Both the position numbers and the translations under genes were made by a program. Shown here piece by piece: positions 1-8,507 of a DNA stretch of 64,000 nucleotides. Below the pieces are notes generated by a model. That model was not told the origin of the DNA. It saw only the letters and a program-made list of their open reading frames with translations, and searched no databases. The stretch spans positions 105,458-169,457 of the forward strand of contig JAVSLW010000010.1 of assembly GCA_039666455.1 (NCBI GenBank), read 5' to 3'. This DNA is from Methanobacterium sp. (GTDB lineage: Archaea; Methanobacteriota; Methanobacteria; Methanobacteriales; Methanobacteriaceae). The stretch's first letter is position 1. Each line of letters opens with the position of its first letter.

Positions 1-1
1 A

Positions 2-250
2 TGTGCATCTATATGTCCTACTGGAGCCCTTAAAGTATCAGAGATGGACAAGGTCGTTGATGGTCAGGTTGCAAAAAGAGAAAGAATAGAGTTTAGTCCA
101 GCATTATGTAATAAATGTGGGGAATGTATTGAAGTATGTCCTTACGATATGCTGAAACTCACCGAAGACAAGGTCCCGCTTAAAGGGTTCTGTATCCTTT
201 GTGATCAGTGCATATCTGCCTGTCCAATGAATGCATTGTCTTTAAAATAG
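2..250 (+). CDS. Polyferredoxin / 4Fe-4S ferredoxin, C-terminal part (5' end outside window)
   Basis: The reading frame is open from base 2, so the first Met (base 44) is internal. The visible 82 residues begin with the tail of one cluster motif (CASICPTGAL) and continue with CNKCGECIEVCP and CILCDQCISACP, so at least three 4Fe-4S cluster motifs are present. Proteins of this kind carry electrons in methanogen redox complexes (hydrogenases, formylmethanofuran dehydrogenase, polyferredoxins). Which complex this belongs to cannot be told without the upstream sequence. The gene stops at 250 and a cluster of hairpin repeats follows. Confidence 0.85.
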   Translation, partial: CASICPTGALKVSEMDKVVDGQVAKRERIEFSPALCNKCGECIEVCPYDMLKLTEDKVPLKGFCILCDQCISACPMNALSLK

Positions 251-298
251 GTAAACACTGGTGGTTTATTCTACAAGCCCTCGAAAATCCATGCCCCT

Positions 299-443
299 GA
301 AATTCGTAGAATTTCCGAGGGGCCCCAAACACCATGTGTTTGGGGCTGCACAAAACCACCAAAAATCCACGATTTTTGTAAGATAGAAAATGCAAGGCAT
401 TTTCTATATTTTCAATTTCATGGCCCGAAAAATCTACGATTTT
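299..443. repeat. Cluster of five short palindromes with 3-nt loops
   Basis: Between the polyferredoxin stop and the next gene lie five near-perfect hairpins, each with a three-base loop: GAAATTC/gta (299-315), GCCCCAAACAC/cat (322-346, 11-bp arms), CAAAAATC/cac (360-378), AGAAAATGC/aag (385-405) and AAAATC/tac (429-443). The GCCCCAAACAC unit recurs near 36261, and the flanking CATGCCCCTGAAAT is repeated in inverted form near 6470. The rest of 251-675 is AT-rich and holds no other gene that I can see. Confidence 0.75.
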
Positions 444-675
444 AAACGGCTATTTTATTTTATTTATTTGATATTTTAATCTATTTTTTACAGGTTTTTT
501 AGTGTTTATTAAATTAGACATCTTATAAAGCTATTTAAGGCCAATTTAATGTTTCATTTTTAATATTCGAAATATTTTATCCTTGATCAACCGATTAACC
601 ATGTATAAAATTTTAAATATCTTGAAATTTATATTTAAATATAAATCAGTTTCAAAATCATGCACGAGGTGTTTT

Positions 676-942
676 ATGTTCATTGCTACACTGGTTGGAA
701 TATTTAAATTAGAAGAATTACCTCAAGAATACGCCCCTTTTGTAAGATACAAGGCCTCTCTTGAAGATAGAGACATTGATGAAAACGAAAAAATTGCAAT
801 TTTAAATATAAAGGGTACACAAAGCTATCATGCCCTATTACTGAGCTCTTATCAGAATATTACAGAAATAGAAAACGAATTAAAAGAAGCCCATGCAAAA
901 CTTAATTATAACACGAAAAAAATTCTGGAAGGACATTTATGA
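676..942 (+). CDS. DUF749-family protein
   Basis: An 88-residue protein resembling the methanogen family DUF749 (start MFIATLVGIFKLEELP), of unknown function. The frame is open further upstream, with a TTG at 583, but the ATG at 676 is preceded by GAGGTG at suitable spacing and gives the expected family N-terminus, so I chose 676. The stop overlaps the start of the next gene by 4 bases (ATGA), so the two are almost certainly co-translated. Family recognition is from memory. Confidence 0.7.
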   Translation: MFIATLVGIFKLEELPQEYAPFVRYKASLEDRDIDENEKIAILNIKGTQSYHALLLSSYQNITEIENELKEAHAKLNYNTKKILEGHL

Positions 943-1466
943 AGGATTTACCAGTAGAACAAACATGGCTGGTCCTTGTAGATCTTTTAACCGACCTTAG
1001 AAAAAAGGAAAAGCAGATTCCAGATGAAGTAACCAGAAATCTTAGACTGGCAAAAAGCACTATAAACTTCTATAAATCTGATCCCACTAATCCTGAAATG
1101 ATGAGGGAACTTAAAAGAATTAATGACTTTTTAAACTCAAGTCAGGACACTCTTATTGACATTGCTGAGGAAGTTAATATCGAATACAGGGATGAATGGC
1201 TACAAAAACTGATGAGAGCATCAAGAGGAGAAAAAGTGGTTGAAAAACAGGATATTTCTCCCAGATTCGTGGTTGGTGCACCTGCAGGTTTTTCAATGGT
1301 TAGAGTTACTTTTAAAGAGCCACTATCTGAAGAAAGGTTGAATGACATTGCAGAAACCCACGGAGTTATAATTGAATTTGAAGAAGATGACGTGGTTGCA
1401 ATTTATGGGGATAAAGACAATGTAAAAAAGAGTTTAAAGGAAATAGCTTCATTTTTCAAGGAATGA
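939..1466 (+). CDS. DUF2096-family protein
   Basis: A 175-residue soluble protein resembling archaeal DUF2096. The N-terminal half is helical and charged. The C-terminal part (about residues 105-175) looks like a small alpha/beta domain with the acidic stretch EFEEDDVVAIYG. No catalytic motif is visible. It overlaps the upstream DUF749 gene by 4 bases. Function is unknown, and the pairing suggests that the two products act together. Confidence 0.65.
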   Translation: MKDLPVEQTWLVLVDLLTDLRKKEKQIPDEVTRNLRLAKSTINFYKSDPTNPEMMRELKRINDFLNSSQDTLIDIAEEVNIEYRDEWLQKLMRASRGEKVVEKQDISPRFVVGAPAGFSMVRVTFKEPLSEERLNDIAETHGVIIEFEEDDVVAIYGDKDNVKKSLKEIASFFKE

Positions 1467-1509
1467 TTATTCATTAAAATGCTTTTTTATAAGATCATGG
1501 AGATTAGAG

Positions 1510-2178
1510 ATGAAAATTCTTGTAATGGGAGATATACATGGACAATGCCCGAACATATTCAATTATCTTCAAAAAAATAAAGTAGACCTCATAATATTAA
1601 CTGGTGACATAACTCATTTTGGGCCTGAAAAATTAGGAGAAGAGATATTAAAGGAGATATGCATCTTTGAAACCCTAACTCTGACCATTCCAGGTAACTG
1701 TGACCAGACATATATTTACGGCGAAATAGAAAATTCTAATGCCATCAACATCCACAATAAATCACTGATAATAAAAAATATAGGTATATGTGGATTCGGA
1801 GGTTCGAATCCAACTCCTTTTAACACCCCTCTTGAATTTGCTGAAATACAGATATACAGTCAGCTTGAAAAATTGATGAGCGAAATAGAAAATCAGGAGA
1901 TAAGGATACTTGTTACCCATGCACCACCCTGGAACACCAGAGCTGATATTTTATCTTCAGGCCATCATGCTGGAAGTGAAAGCATCAGAAAAATAATAGA
2001 AGAATATCAACCAACATTAAATGTATGCGGCCATATACATGAATCAAAGGCAATTGACAAAATAGGGGATACTATTATCATAAATCCGGGAGAATCTTCG
2101 AAAGGGTTTGCCAGTATCATAGAAATAGAAAACAGAAATGGAAATGTGAAGATATTTCCAGAACTTATACATGTTTAA
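1510..2178 (+). CDS. Calcineurin-type metallophosphoesterase
   Basis: A 222-residue protein with the complete dinuclear metallophosphoesterase motif set: GDIHG (about residue 7), GDIT with a following His, GNCD (about 63), THAPPWNT (about 136) and GHIHES (about 175). These residues bind two metal ions in the family. The length and the THAPP motif match the archaeal YfcE/MTH1774-like phosphoesterases, whose substrates are unknown. It follows the DUF2096 gene by 43 bases on the same strand. Confidence 0.85.
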   Translation: MKILVMGDIHGQCPNIFNYLQKNKVDLIILTGDITHFGPEKLGEEILKEICIFETLTLTIPGNCDQTYIYGEIENSNAINIHNKSLIIKNIGICGFGGSNPTPFNTPLEFAEIQIYSQLEKLMSEIENQEIRILVTHAPPWNTRADILSSGHHAGSESIRKIIEEYQPTLNVCGHIHESKAIDKIGDTIIINPGESSKGFASIIEIENRNGNVKIFPELIHV

Positions 2179-2403
2179 AACGCGTGATCAGCAGATTCAA
2201 AAATATAATTTAAATTCTTTTTATCTAAAAAATAGTATAAGTATTTAAGGCAATAATCCTAAAAGATAGAAATGTAACTCTTACGTTATGCGTGCTGTTA
2301 TTTAACCTAAATGGGCAGGTATAATCTAAAATTTAAATTATATGATAAAACTTCCTCTAAAAATATAAAATAAAACAATTATCATTCTGTTTGGGGTGTA
2401 AAA

Positions 2404-3327
2404 TTGAAAATGATAATGGTAGAAGGTAAAGTTAGCGGAAAAAAGTACACAGAACCATTTTCTAAAGGAGTTCTTGCAAGATCTTTAACTCGTGCAGAAA
2501 TGGATCCAAACAAGGCATATACTTTTGCATCTCAAATAGAATCTTATTTAAGAAAAGAAGGTATTGAAATCATTAGTCTGGATGATTTGATTGATATTGT
2601 CCGTGCAAAGCTAAAAAGAGAGAACTGGGAAATTGCTGAAAAGTATGGTATGTGGAGAAGGATCCGTAAATGTAGAGAACCTCTGATAATACTTATTGGG
2701 GGAGCTTCTGGAGTTGGAACGTCATCAATTGCTTTTGAAGTAGCAAACCGACTTGGAATACGGAACATGACCAGCACGGATATAATAAGAGAAGTTATGC
2801 GTAAAATGGTATCAAAAGAACTTCTACCAACCATATTTGAATCAAGCTACACTGCATATAAATCTTTAAGAATCCCCCCTCCACCTGAACTTGATGAAGT
2901 GCTCATAGGATTTAGAGACCATGTTGATACAGTCAGCGTGGGTGTGGAAGCAGTGATTGAAAGAGCTTTAAAAGAAGGGGTCAGCATTGTAATCGAAGGC
3001 GTCCATATAGTGCCTGGCTTTATTAATGAAGGCCTTGTAAATAAACATAATGTTGCAATGTTCATTTTAACTTTGTCTGATGAAGAAGTCCATAAAGGAA
3101 GATTTTATTCAAGATGCAGGCAGCTATGGGCACGAAGACCTCTTCAAAGATATATGAATTACTTTGGAGCCATTCGAAGAACACACAAATACTTTAAAAG
3201 CCAGGCTAAAAAGTATGATATACCCACCATTGAAAACATAGACGTTACCACAACAATTGATTGTATAATAGGAAATCTTACCAAGACTTATGGAAGTGAA
3301 GAAGATGTTAGAGAAGCACAAAGTTAA
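2404..3327 (+). CDS. pgk2: 2-phosphoglycerate kinase with N-terminal ATP-cone
   Basis: This enzyme phosphorylates 2-phosphoglycerate to 2,3-diphosphoglycerate, the first step towards cyclic 2,3-diphosphoglycerate, a compatible solute of Methanobacteriales. Residues 1-85 look like an ATP-cone regulatory domain, followed by a kinase domain with P-loop GGASGVGTSS (about 99-108), TDIIREVMR and IEGVHIVPG. I chose the TTG at 2404 because GGGGTG lies 5 bases upstream; the ATG at 2410 is the alternative. Its 3' end overlaps the CBS gene. A shorter paralogue lies at 31882. Confidence 0.85.
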   Translation: MKMIMVEGKVSGKKYTEPFSKGVLARSLTRAEMDPNKAYTFASQIESYLRKEGIEIISLDDLIDIVRAKLKRENWEIAEKYGMWRRIRKCREPLIILIGGASGVGTSSIAFEVANRLGIRNMTSTDIIREVMRKMVSKELLPTIFESSYTAYKSLRIPPPPELDEVLIGFRDHVDTVSVGVEAVIERALKEGVSIVIEGVHIVPGFINEGLVNKHNVAMFILTLSDEEVHKGRFYSRCRQLWARRPLQRYMNYFGAIRRTHKYFKSQAKKYDIPTIENIDVTTTIDCIIGNLTKTYGSEEDVREAQS

Positions 3328-3703
3328 AGAAGTGATGAGTAAAGACGTTATAACAGTTTCTCCAGAAGAAGATGTTGTCTTTGCATTTGAAAAATTGATG
3401 AAATACAAAGTAAGTTCTCTTCCTGTTGTCGATGATTATGGGAAACTTGTAGGTATCGTAACAGCTACAGATCTGGGGCATAACCTTATTCTTGATAAAT
3501 ATGAGCTTGGAACAACAGTTTCAGAGGTAATGGTTACAAATGTAGGGTGTATAGGGCCAGAAGATAGTCTTCAAACCGCTGTTAAAAAAATGAAAGAATA
3601 CGGTGCTGGTGAAGAAATAGTGAATCAGCTGGTTGTGGTTGATGACCATAAAATAAAAGGAATTATCTCAGATGGAGATATTATAAAAGCATTGATAAGT
3701 TAA
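3305..3703 (+). CDS. CBS-domain pair protein
   Basis: A protein of about 132 residues made of two tandem CBS motifs: VMSKDVITVSPEEDV... VDDYGKLVGIVTATDL, then VMVTNVGCIGPEDS... VVDDHKIKGIISDGDI. CBS pairs sense adenine nucleotides or other ligands. An ATG at 3290 is also in frame; I prefer 3305, which has a purine-rich GTGAAGAAG just upstream. The start lies inside the end of the 2-phosphoglycerate kinase gene, so translation is coupled and the protein may modulate that kinase (inference). The 3' end overlaps the opposing phosphate permease by 36 bases. Confidence 0.75.
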   Translation: MLEKHKVKEVMSKDVITVSPEEDVVFAFEKLMKYKVSSLPVVDDYGKLVGIVTATDLGHNLILDKYELGTTVSEVMVTNVGCIGPEDSLQTAVKKMKEYGAGEEIVNQLVVVDDHKIKGIISDGDIIKALIS

Positions 3704-4663
3704 TCCAGTTAGAATTCCAGAAATTATTGCGCATGCTGGAAATGTAAAAACCCATGATGAAAGAATTTGTTTTACAACATCGCCACCAACATCACTGGTT
3801 CTTCTTGCAAGGCCAACTCCAATTACAGAGCCAACAAGCGTCTGAGTTGGAGATATAGGCATTCCTAAAAATGCAAAAGTTAAAATAACTGATGCTGCAG
3901 ATATCTGGGCTGAAACTCCCCTTGTAGGAACTAAATTAGTTATTCTTTTTCCAACAGTTCCAACAATTCTATTTCCAGCAATCAGTATGCCGGTAACAAG
4001 TCCAAAAGTGCCTAAAAGTTTTATATCTGTACCTGTACCGATTCCCATGACTGCAATCATCACCCCTGTTGCAGCAGCAATATCTATAGCACCTATACCT
4101 AAAGCAGCGAAACAGGAACTTAGAATCTGTATATAAGAAAAAATCTTTTCAATCCTACCACTAACAGCGATATTTTGGACTTTTTCAAGTATAAGACTCC
4201 TCAAAGAATAATAAAATATGAATCCAATTAAAGCACCTAATAGTGGTGATGAAACCCAGCTTAAACCTATAACCAGTAAAGAATTCCACTTAATATTATT
4301 TAAACCTGCATAAACGAGTCCATATCCAAATATGGCTCCAACTATGGAATGGCTTCCAGAAACTGGTGTTTTTCTTAAAATAGAAATACTCACCCATAAT
4401 CCTGCCGTTAAGGTTGTTATTACTGCTCCTATGGGTGTTATAAAGTAAATATCAACTATTCCTCCAGATATGGTTTTAATAACATTACTGCTTAAAAATA
4501 TTGCACCCAGGAACATAAATAAAGCTCCAACAATGAGAGCCTGCCTCATTTTAATAACACCACTTCCTACAGCAGTTCCCATTGAATTTCCAATATCATT
4601 AGCTCCAATGTTACTTGCAAGATAAACGCCGGTTAGAACTCCAATTATCAGTAACCATTCCAT
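3668..4663 (-). CDS. Inorganic phosphate transporter, PiT/PHO4 family
   Basis: A 331-residue integral membrane protein with about ten hydrophobic segments. It carries both inverted-repeat signatures of the PiT family: GANDIGNSMG near the N-terminus and TPVSGSHSIVGA in the middle, with PISPTQTLVGSVIGVG in the second half. It should import phosphate coupled to a cation gradient. No clear Shine-Dalgarno precedes the ATG, which suggests a leaderless or short-leader mRNA. Its 3' end runs 36 bases into the convergent CBS gene. Confidence 0.85.
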   Translation of the reverse strand: MEWLLIIGVLTGVYLASNIGANDIGNSMGTAVGSGVIKMRQALIVGALFMFLGAIFLSSNVIKTISGGIVDIYFITPIGAVITTLTAGLWVSISILRKTPVSGSHSIVGAIFGYGLVYAGLNNIKWNSLLVIGLSWVSSPLLGALIGFIFYYSLRSLILEKVQNIAVSGRIEKIFSYIQILSSCFAALGIGAIDIAAATGVMIAVMGIGTGTDIKLLGTFGLVTGILIAGNRIVGTVGKRITNLVPTRGVSAQISAASVILTFAFLGMPISPTQTLVGSVIGVGLARRTSDVGGDVVKQILSSWVFTFPACAIISGILTGLTYQCFYNISI

Positions 4664-4772
4664 GCATATCTTATGAATTCTGTTTAATTTAAAATTAAGG
4701 AATAAAAGAATTTAAAACTTAGATAAATAGCCCGAAATAATTGGAAAAAAAATTTGATCAAAAGGTTCAAAT

Positions 4773-4783
4773 ACTATAATATC
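4773..4783 (+). promoter_or_regulatory. TATA-box candidate for SRP RNA
   Basis: The stretch ACTATAATATC is centred about 20 bases before the inferred 5' end of the SRP RNA, close to the usual archaeal box A distance. The transcription start is inferred from RNA folding, not measured. Confidence 0.5.
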
Positions 4784-4794
4784 AATATCTATTA

Positions 4795-5103
<309 letters not shown>

Positions 5104-5201
5104 ATTTTCATAAAACCAAATTAATATAGAAACAAAACCAAAACTATTATAAGTAATTAAAAACAATCATCCTTTTTACCCAACAATTTTTAAATCTATC
5201 T

Positions 5202-5286
<85 letters not shown>

Positions 5287-5316
5287 CTCAAAAATTCAAA
5301 GTTTTTGTATGTTTCC

Positions 5317-6147
5317 CTAAGAACCTATTTTTTTACTTCCATACTTCCTTACATGCTCCCATGCATTTTTATATTTTTCGGGTGTTCTATCTTTTTTATA
5401 TAGGGATACATCTTTCCTATCAAAAACCTTTCTATCTTCTCCAACCGGACAAACCTTTATACAAATGCCACAGGGAGATCTGTATTCTTCTCGAAGCTTT
5501 TTACTCCTTTTTGCACAAAGTATTTTATCTATTGGTAATGGGAATTCTTCTTTTATTGCCCCGACAGGACATTCTTTTACGCATAAAAGGCATTTTGTAC
5601 ACAAATCTATGGGTTTAACTGGATCTCCATCTATCTCAGCTTGTGTAAATATTGATGTAAATCTAACTCTTGACCCATATTCTGGAGTTAAAAGCACATT
5701 ATTCTGGCCGAAAGAGCCCAAACCTGCAAGATATGCTGCATGCTTGTGTGAAAAGAATGCACATGGTTTTTCAAGCAGTACATCTATATCACCATAACAG
5801 TCCCTTGGAACATAAATTGAAGGATAACCTTTTTCAGTTAAAAAATTTGAAATTCCATATGCCTTTAAGTCAAGTGCATTATTTACAGTCTCATACAGCT
5901 TATGGTAATATATTGAAGGCGCAGTTTCTACTATTGGAAGCTGTACCGGAAGCCCTATTACAATAACTGTTTTTGCTTCTGGATAAATTGACTGTGGCCA
6001 GAATTCTTCAGGTATCCATTCATTAAATTTATTTGGAAGCTCTTCTGGAGGATTTTCCCATCTACTAACTGGAGCAAAACCCAACATCTTAATTCCAAGT
6101 TCTTCACATTGTTTAATAATTTCTTTTTTAAGATTTTTAGATTTCAT
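5317..6147 (-). CDS. QueG-like 4Fe-4S double-cluster protein
   Basis: A 276-residue protein similar to the epoxyqueuosine reductase (QueG/COG1600) fold. It has an N-terminal reductase-like region with AGLGSFGQNNVLLTPEYGS (about 140-158) and a C-terminal ferredoxin domain with CTKCLLCVKECP (about 183) and a second CGICIKVCP set (about 225). Archaea make archaeosine rather than queuosine, so true QueG activity is doubtful; related archaeal proteins are uncharacterised corrinoid- or Fe-S-dependent reductases. The ATG lacks a Shine-Dalgarno and lies about 25 bases after a TATA-like stretch, suggesting a leaderless mRNA. Confidence 0.7.
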   Translation of the reverse strand: MKSKNLKKEIIKQCEELGIKMLGFAPVSRWENPPEELPNKFNEWIPEEFWPQSIYPEAKTVIVIGLPVQLPIVETAPSIYYHKLYETVNNALDLKAYGISNFLTEKGYPSIYVPRDCYGDIDVLLEKPCAFFSHKHAAYLAGLGSFGQNNVLLTPEYGSRVRFTSIFTQAEIDGDPVKPIDLCTKCLLCVKECPVGAIKEEFPLPIDKILCAKRSKKLREEYRSPCGICIKVCPVGEDRKVFDRKDVSLYKKDRTPEKYKNAWEHVRKYGSKKIGS

Positions 6148-6223
6148 ACATAGTTAAAGTATAAGGTTTAAAAACTTCAAAAGATATGTTTAATAACTCT
6201 GGAGATAAGCGTGGAATATTTTT

Positions 6224-6406
6224 TTATTCATTTAACTTTATAAAAATACTGTGTTTATCCAGGTCAAGTTCAACTATCTTTCCTTCCAGTTTTTTTTCCT
6301 GACCTAATATATCTATGAGATTTATTTTTTCTCCATCTATTTTAATATGTAAGATATCTTCCATGATGGTATCACCATCTGTTGAATAAACTGTTGATTC
6401 ACACAC
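6224..6406 (-). CDS. CooT-like nickel-binding protein
   Basis: A 60-residue protein starting M-C-E-S-T-V-Y. The Cys at position 2 and the small beta-barrel-like pattern match the CooT family, whose founding member binds nickel through that N-terminal Cys during CO dehydrogenase maturation. The start is GTG at 6406, which keeps Cys2 and has AGTGAT just upstream. In a methanogen the client could be a [NiFe] hydrogenase or another nickel enzyme (inference). It lies between the QueG-like gene and hdrB, separated from hdrB by a palindromic element. Confidence 0.75.
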   Translation of the reverse strand: MCESTVYSTDGDTIMEDILHIKIDGEKINLIDILGQEKKLEGKIVELDLDKHSIFIKLNE

Positions 6407-6456
6407 TTTATCACTTCTTTATTTATGATTTTTACAAAATAAAATAAAAGGAGCCG

Positions 6457-6530
6457 TCGAAAATCAGAGATTTCAGGGGCATGTAAATCGAATAATCGAA
6501 TGCCCCAAAATCCAAGCTCTCAATTTTCGA
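6457..6530. repeat. Nested palindromic element downstream of hdrB
   Basis: Outer arms TCGAAAAT (6457-6464) and ATTTTCGA (6523-6530) enclose AGAG/CTCT and then GGGGCAT (6476-6482) / ATGCCCC (6500-6506). The minus-strand reading CATGCCCCTGAAATC matches the repeat cluster near base 290, so this is a member of the same dispersed family. Lying just after the hdrB stop, it may also act as a 3' RNA structure. Confidence 0.7.
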
Positions 6531-6538
6531 ATGAATTT

Positions 6539-7462
6539 TTATTCTCCGCCGGTTATTTTGTCTAATTCTTCAATTTCCTCAAGTGAACATTTTTCGAGGG
6601 CTGGGTCCACACAGATCTGGTGCACATCTACAGTCAGATCTTCAGGACTGTATCCCATTGCAAGACCCAAAAACTGAGCAAGATGGAAAACAGGTATGTT
6701 AAATTCATCTCCCCACTTGCTTTTGATTTCTGTTTGACCCACATCAAACTGCAGGTGGCAGAAAGGACACACATTTACAATAACATCTACGCCAGCGTCT
6801 GTCATGTTGGTTAGCTTTTCTTTTGTGAAGTCTAAAGCATTTTCTAAGTCTCTTGAACGTACTCCCCCACCAGCACCACAGCACATCATTTTATCTCTGT
6901 AATTTACAGATTTTGCACCGGTTGCCTCAACAATTTCATCTAAAATTGTTGGTTTTTCTGCATTATCGATTTGGATATCTTTTGTTGGTCTTAAGAAGTG
7001 GCATCCATAGTGAACACCGACATTAAGGTCGTCCAGAGGTGTGGTTACAGCTTCAGATATTTTATCAAGACCTACTTCGTTGTACAGTACTTCTGCAAAG
7101 TGTCTTACATTAACATTACCTTTATACTCTCTGCTTACTTCAGATAGAACTTCGTTTATTTTTGCCTTAGATTCTTCATCACCATGTAATTCATGGTTAG
7201 TTTCAAATAATGTGCCGAAACATCCGTTACATTCGGTCATTATGTCCATTCCCATATCTTCTGCAATGGTGATGTTTCTTGCTGCTATCGAAAGCCAGCT
7301 GGTCTTATCGAATGATCCAAACACACCAGGTGCAGGGCAGCAGGAAGCTCCTTCCATATCATGAAGAGTTATACCAAACTTTTCAAACATTACTCTTGTT
7401 GCCTTTTCAATTCCCGGGTATCTGTTGTTCATTATACATCCTAAAAAATATGCAAGATCCAT
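6539..7462 (-). CDS. hdrB: CoB--CoM heterodisulfide reductase subunit B
   Basis: A 307-residue protein with two CCG domains: a Cys near residue 9, CC at 41-42 and CNGC near 78, then the second set with GCHFLRP, MMCCGAGGG and NVCPFCH. These cysteines hold the two noncubane 4Fe-4S clusters that cleave the CoM-S-S-CoB heterodisulfide at the end of methanogenesis. It follows hdrC by 12 bases with a GGAGG site, so the two form one operon. hdrA is not in the window, as is usual in Methanobacteriales, where hdrA and hdrBC are unlinked. Confidence 0.95.
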   Translation of the reverse strand: MDLAYFLGCIMNNRYPGIEKATRVMFEKFGITLHDMEGASCCPAPGVFGSFDKTSWLSIAARNITIAEDMGMDIMTECNGCFGTLFETNHELHGDEESKAKINEVLSEVSREYKGNVNVRHFAEVLYNEVGLDKISEAVTTPLDDLNVGVHYGCHFLRPTKDIQIDNAEKPTILDEIVEATGAKSVNYRDKMMCCGAGGGVRSRDLENALDFTKEKLTNMTDAGVDVIVNVCPFCHLQFDVGQTEIKSKWGDEFNIPVFHLAQFLGLAMGYSPEDLTVDVHQICVDPALEKCSLEEIEELDKITGGE

Positions 7463-7474
7463 TTTATTTCCTCC

Positions 7475-8317
7475 TTATTCTAATTCTCCGGTTTCCCAGT
7501 TGTATCCAATTAAACTGTCAAATCCTGTTTTCTTGAGTATATTCTGTACCTCTTCCAGTGCTTCAGGGAATTCATGGGTGGTTGGTGGCAATTCTCCCAA
7601 TCCTACTCTTTTTCTAAGTTCCATTGTAGCATCATTAATGGGTACACCATGTCCGGTTTTTAATACAAATGAGCCCACCATTTTGTGTGCCGGCGCCATT
7701 TTTCCTGCCCTGGATTGCATGTTTCTTATTGCTTTAACTACATCCACAATTTCAACACCTCTCGGGCATCTTTCCTGACATGTGTAGCATGTAACACATT
7801 CCCAGATGGTTTCATCGTTTAAAACTTCCTCTTTAAGTCCATAATTTGCCTTTCTTATGATACTTCTTATTCTGTATGGGGTTCTTTTTCCAGATGGACA
7901 TGATCCAGTACATGTCCCGCACTGGTAGCATAAAGCTATTGTTTCCACACCAGCGTCAATGATGCTTTGTTGAAATGTTGGATCTATTTTTTCAGCAACT
8001 ACTAAATTTTCATCTTTATTGAGTAAAGTCATATTTACACTTCCTTTGGGTTTGGGGTTTTCTTTTTTGGCTTCTTCAATAACTTCTGTTTCAGGTTCTA
8101 CTTTTTCAGTTTCTTCTTGAACTTCAGGGGTTTTTGTTTCTTCTCTCTTTTTTTCTACGGTAGCTACAGCTTTAACTTTTTCTACTGCAGGGACGGTTTC
8201 TTGTTTTGTTTCTGATTCACTGGTTTTTGGTGATTCTGTACTTTCTGTTTCAGTGTTTTTATCCTTTTTTGCCTCTTCCCCAGTTAAAAAATCTTTCAAA
8301 CGTTTTAGTACATTCAT
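7475..8317 (-). CDS. hdrC: Heterodisulfide reductase subunit C with long charged N-terminal extension
   Basis: The C-terminal 185 residues are a normal HdrC with two 4Fe-4S motifs: CYQCGTCTGSCP (near residue 130) and CVTCYTCQERCP (near 173). These relay electrons from HdrA to HdrB. Residues 1-95 are an extra, low-complexity segment rich in Glu, Lys and Thr. The usual family start corresponds to Met96 (MTLLNKDEN), and that ATG (8030-8032) has its own GGAAGTG Shine-Dalgarno five bases upstream. Both a long form (start 8317) and a short form (start 8032) are therefore possible. Confidence 0.9.
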   Translation of the reverse strand: MNVLKRLKDFLTGEEAKKDKNTETESTESPKTSESETKQETVPAVEKVKAVATVEKKREETKTPEVQEETEKVEPETEVIEEAKKENPKPKGSVNMTLLNKDENLVVAEKIDPTFQQSIIDAGVETIALCYQCGTCTGSCPSGKRTPYRIRSIIRKANYGLKEEVLNDETIWECVTCYTCQERCPRGVEIVDVVKAIRNMQSRAGKMAPAHKMVGSFVLKTGHGVPINDATMELRKRVGLGELPPTTHEFPEALEEVQNILKKTGFDSLIGYNWETGELE

Positions 8318-8387
8318 TCTTTTTCACGCCCGTGAATACAGGGTTTATGTGAAAACTTGTAATTTTCATACATAGGTTGATGATCTC

Positions 8388-8398
8388 AATATATATAC
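8388..8398 (-). promoter_or_regulatory. TATA-box candidate for hdrC-hdrB
   Basis: On the minus strand this stretch reads as a TATATATA core about 70 bases upstream of the long hdrC start, which would place transcription initiation near 8365. The divergent plus-strand gene has a separate TATA-like ATATTTAAAAA at about 8473-8483. Confidence 0.45.
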
Positions 8399-8507
8399 AT
8401 TACGAAAATTTTGCTAACTGTAACCTTTTTGATGACACATTCTAAATTTTGGAAAAATGTAGAATAAGATAATATTTAAAAACTCCAAAATTCAAGGAAA
8501 AATCAGT

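Noticed and set aside
299..443. CRISPR array
   Set aside because: The palindromes differ in sequence and spacing, have no constant repeat-spacer unit and no cas genes are near.
5317..6147. True epoxyqueuosine reductase QueG
   Set aside because: The family resemblance is real, but archaea normally lack queuosine, so only a QueG-like call is justified.
7041..7778. Open frames antisense to hdrB and hdrC
   Set aside because: These overlap well-supported hdr genes, show no recognisable protein pattern and have no start signals.
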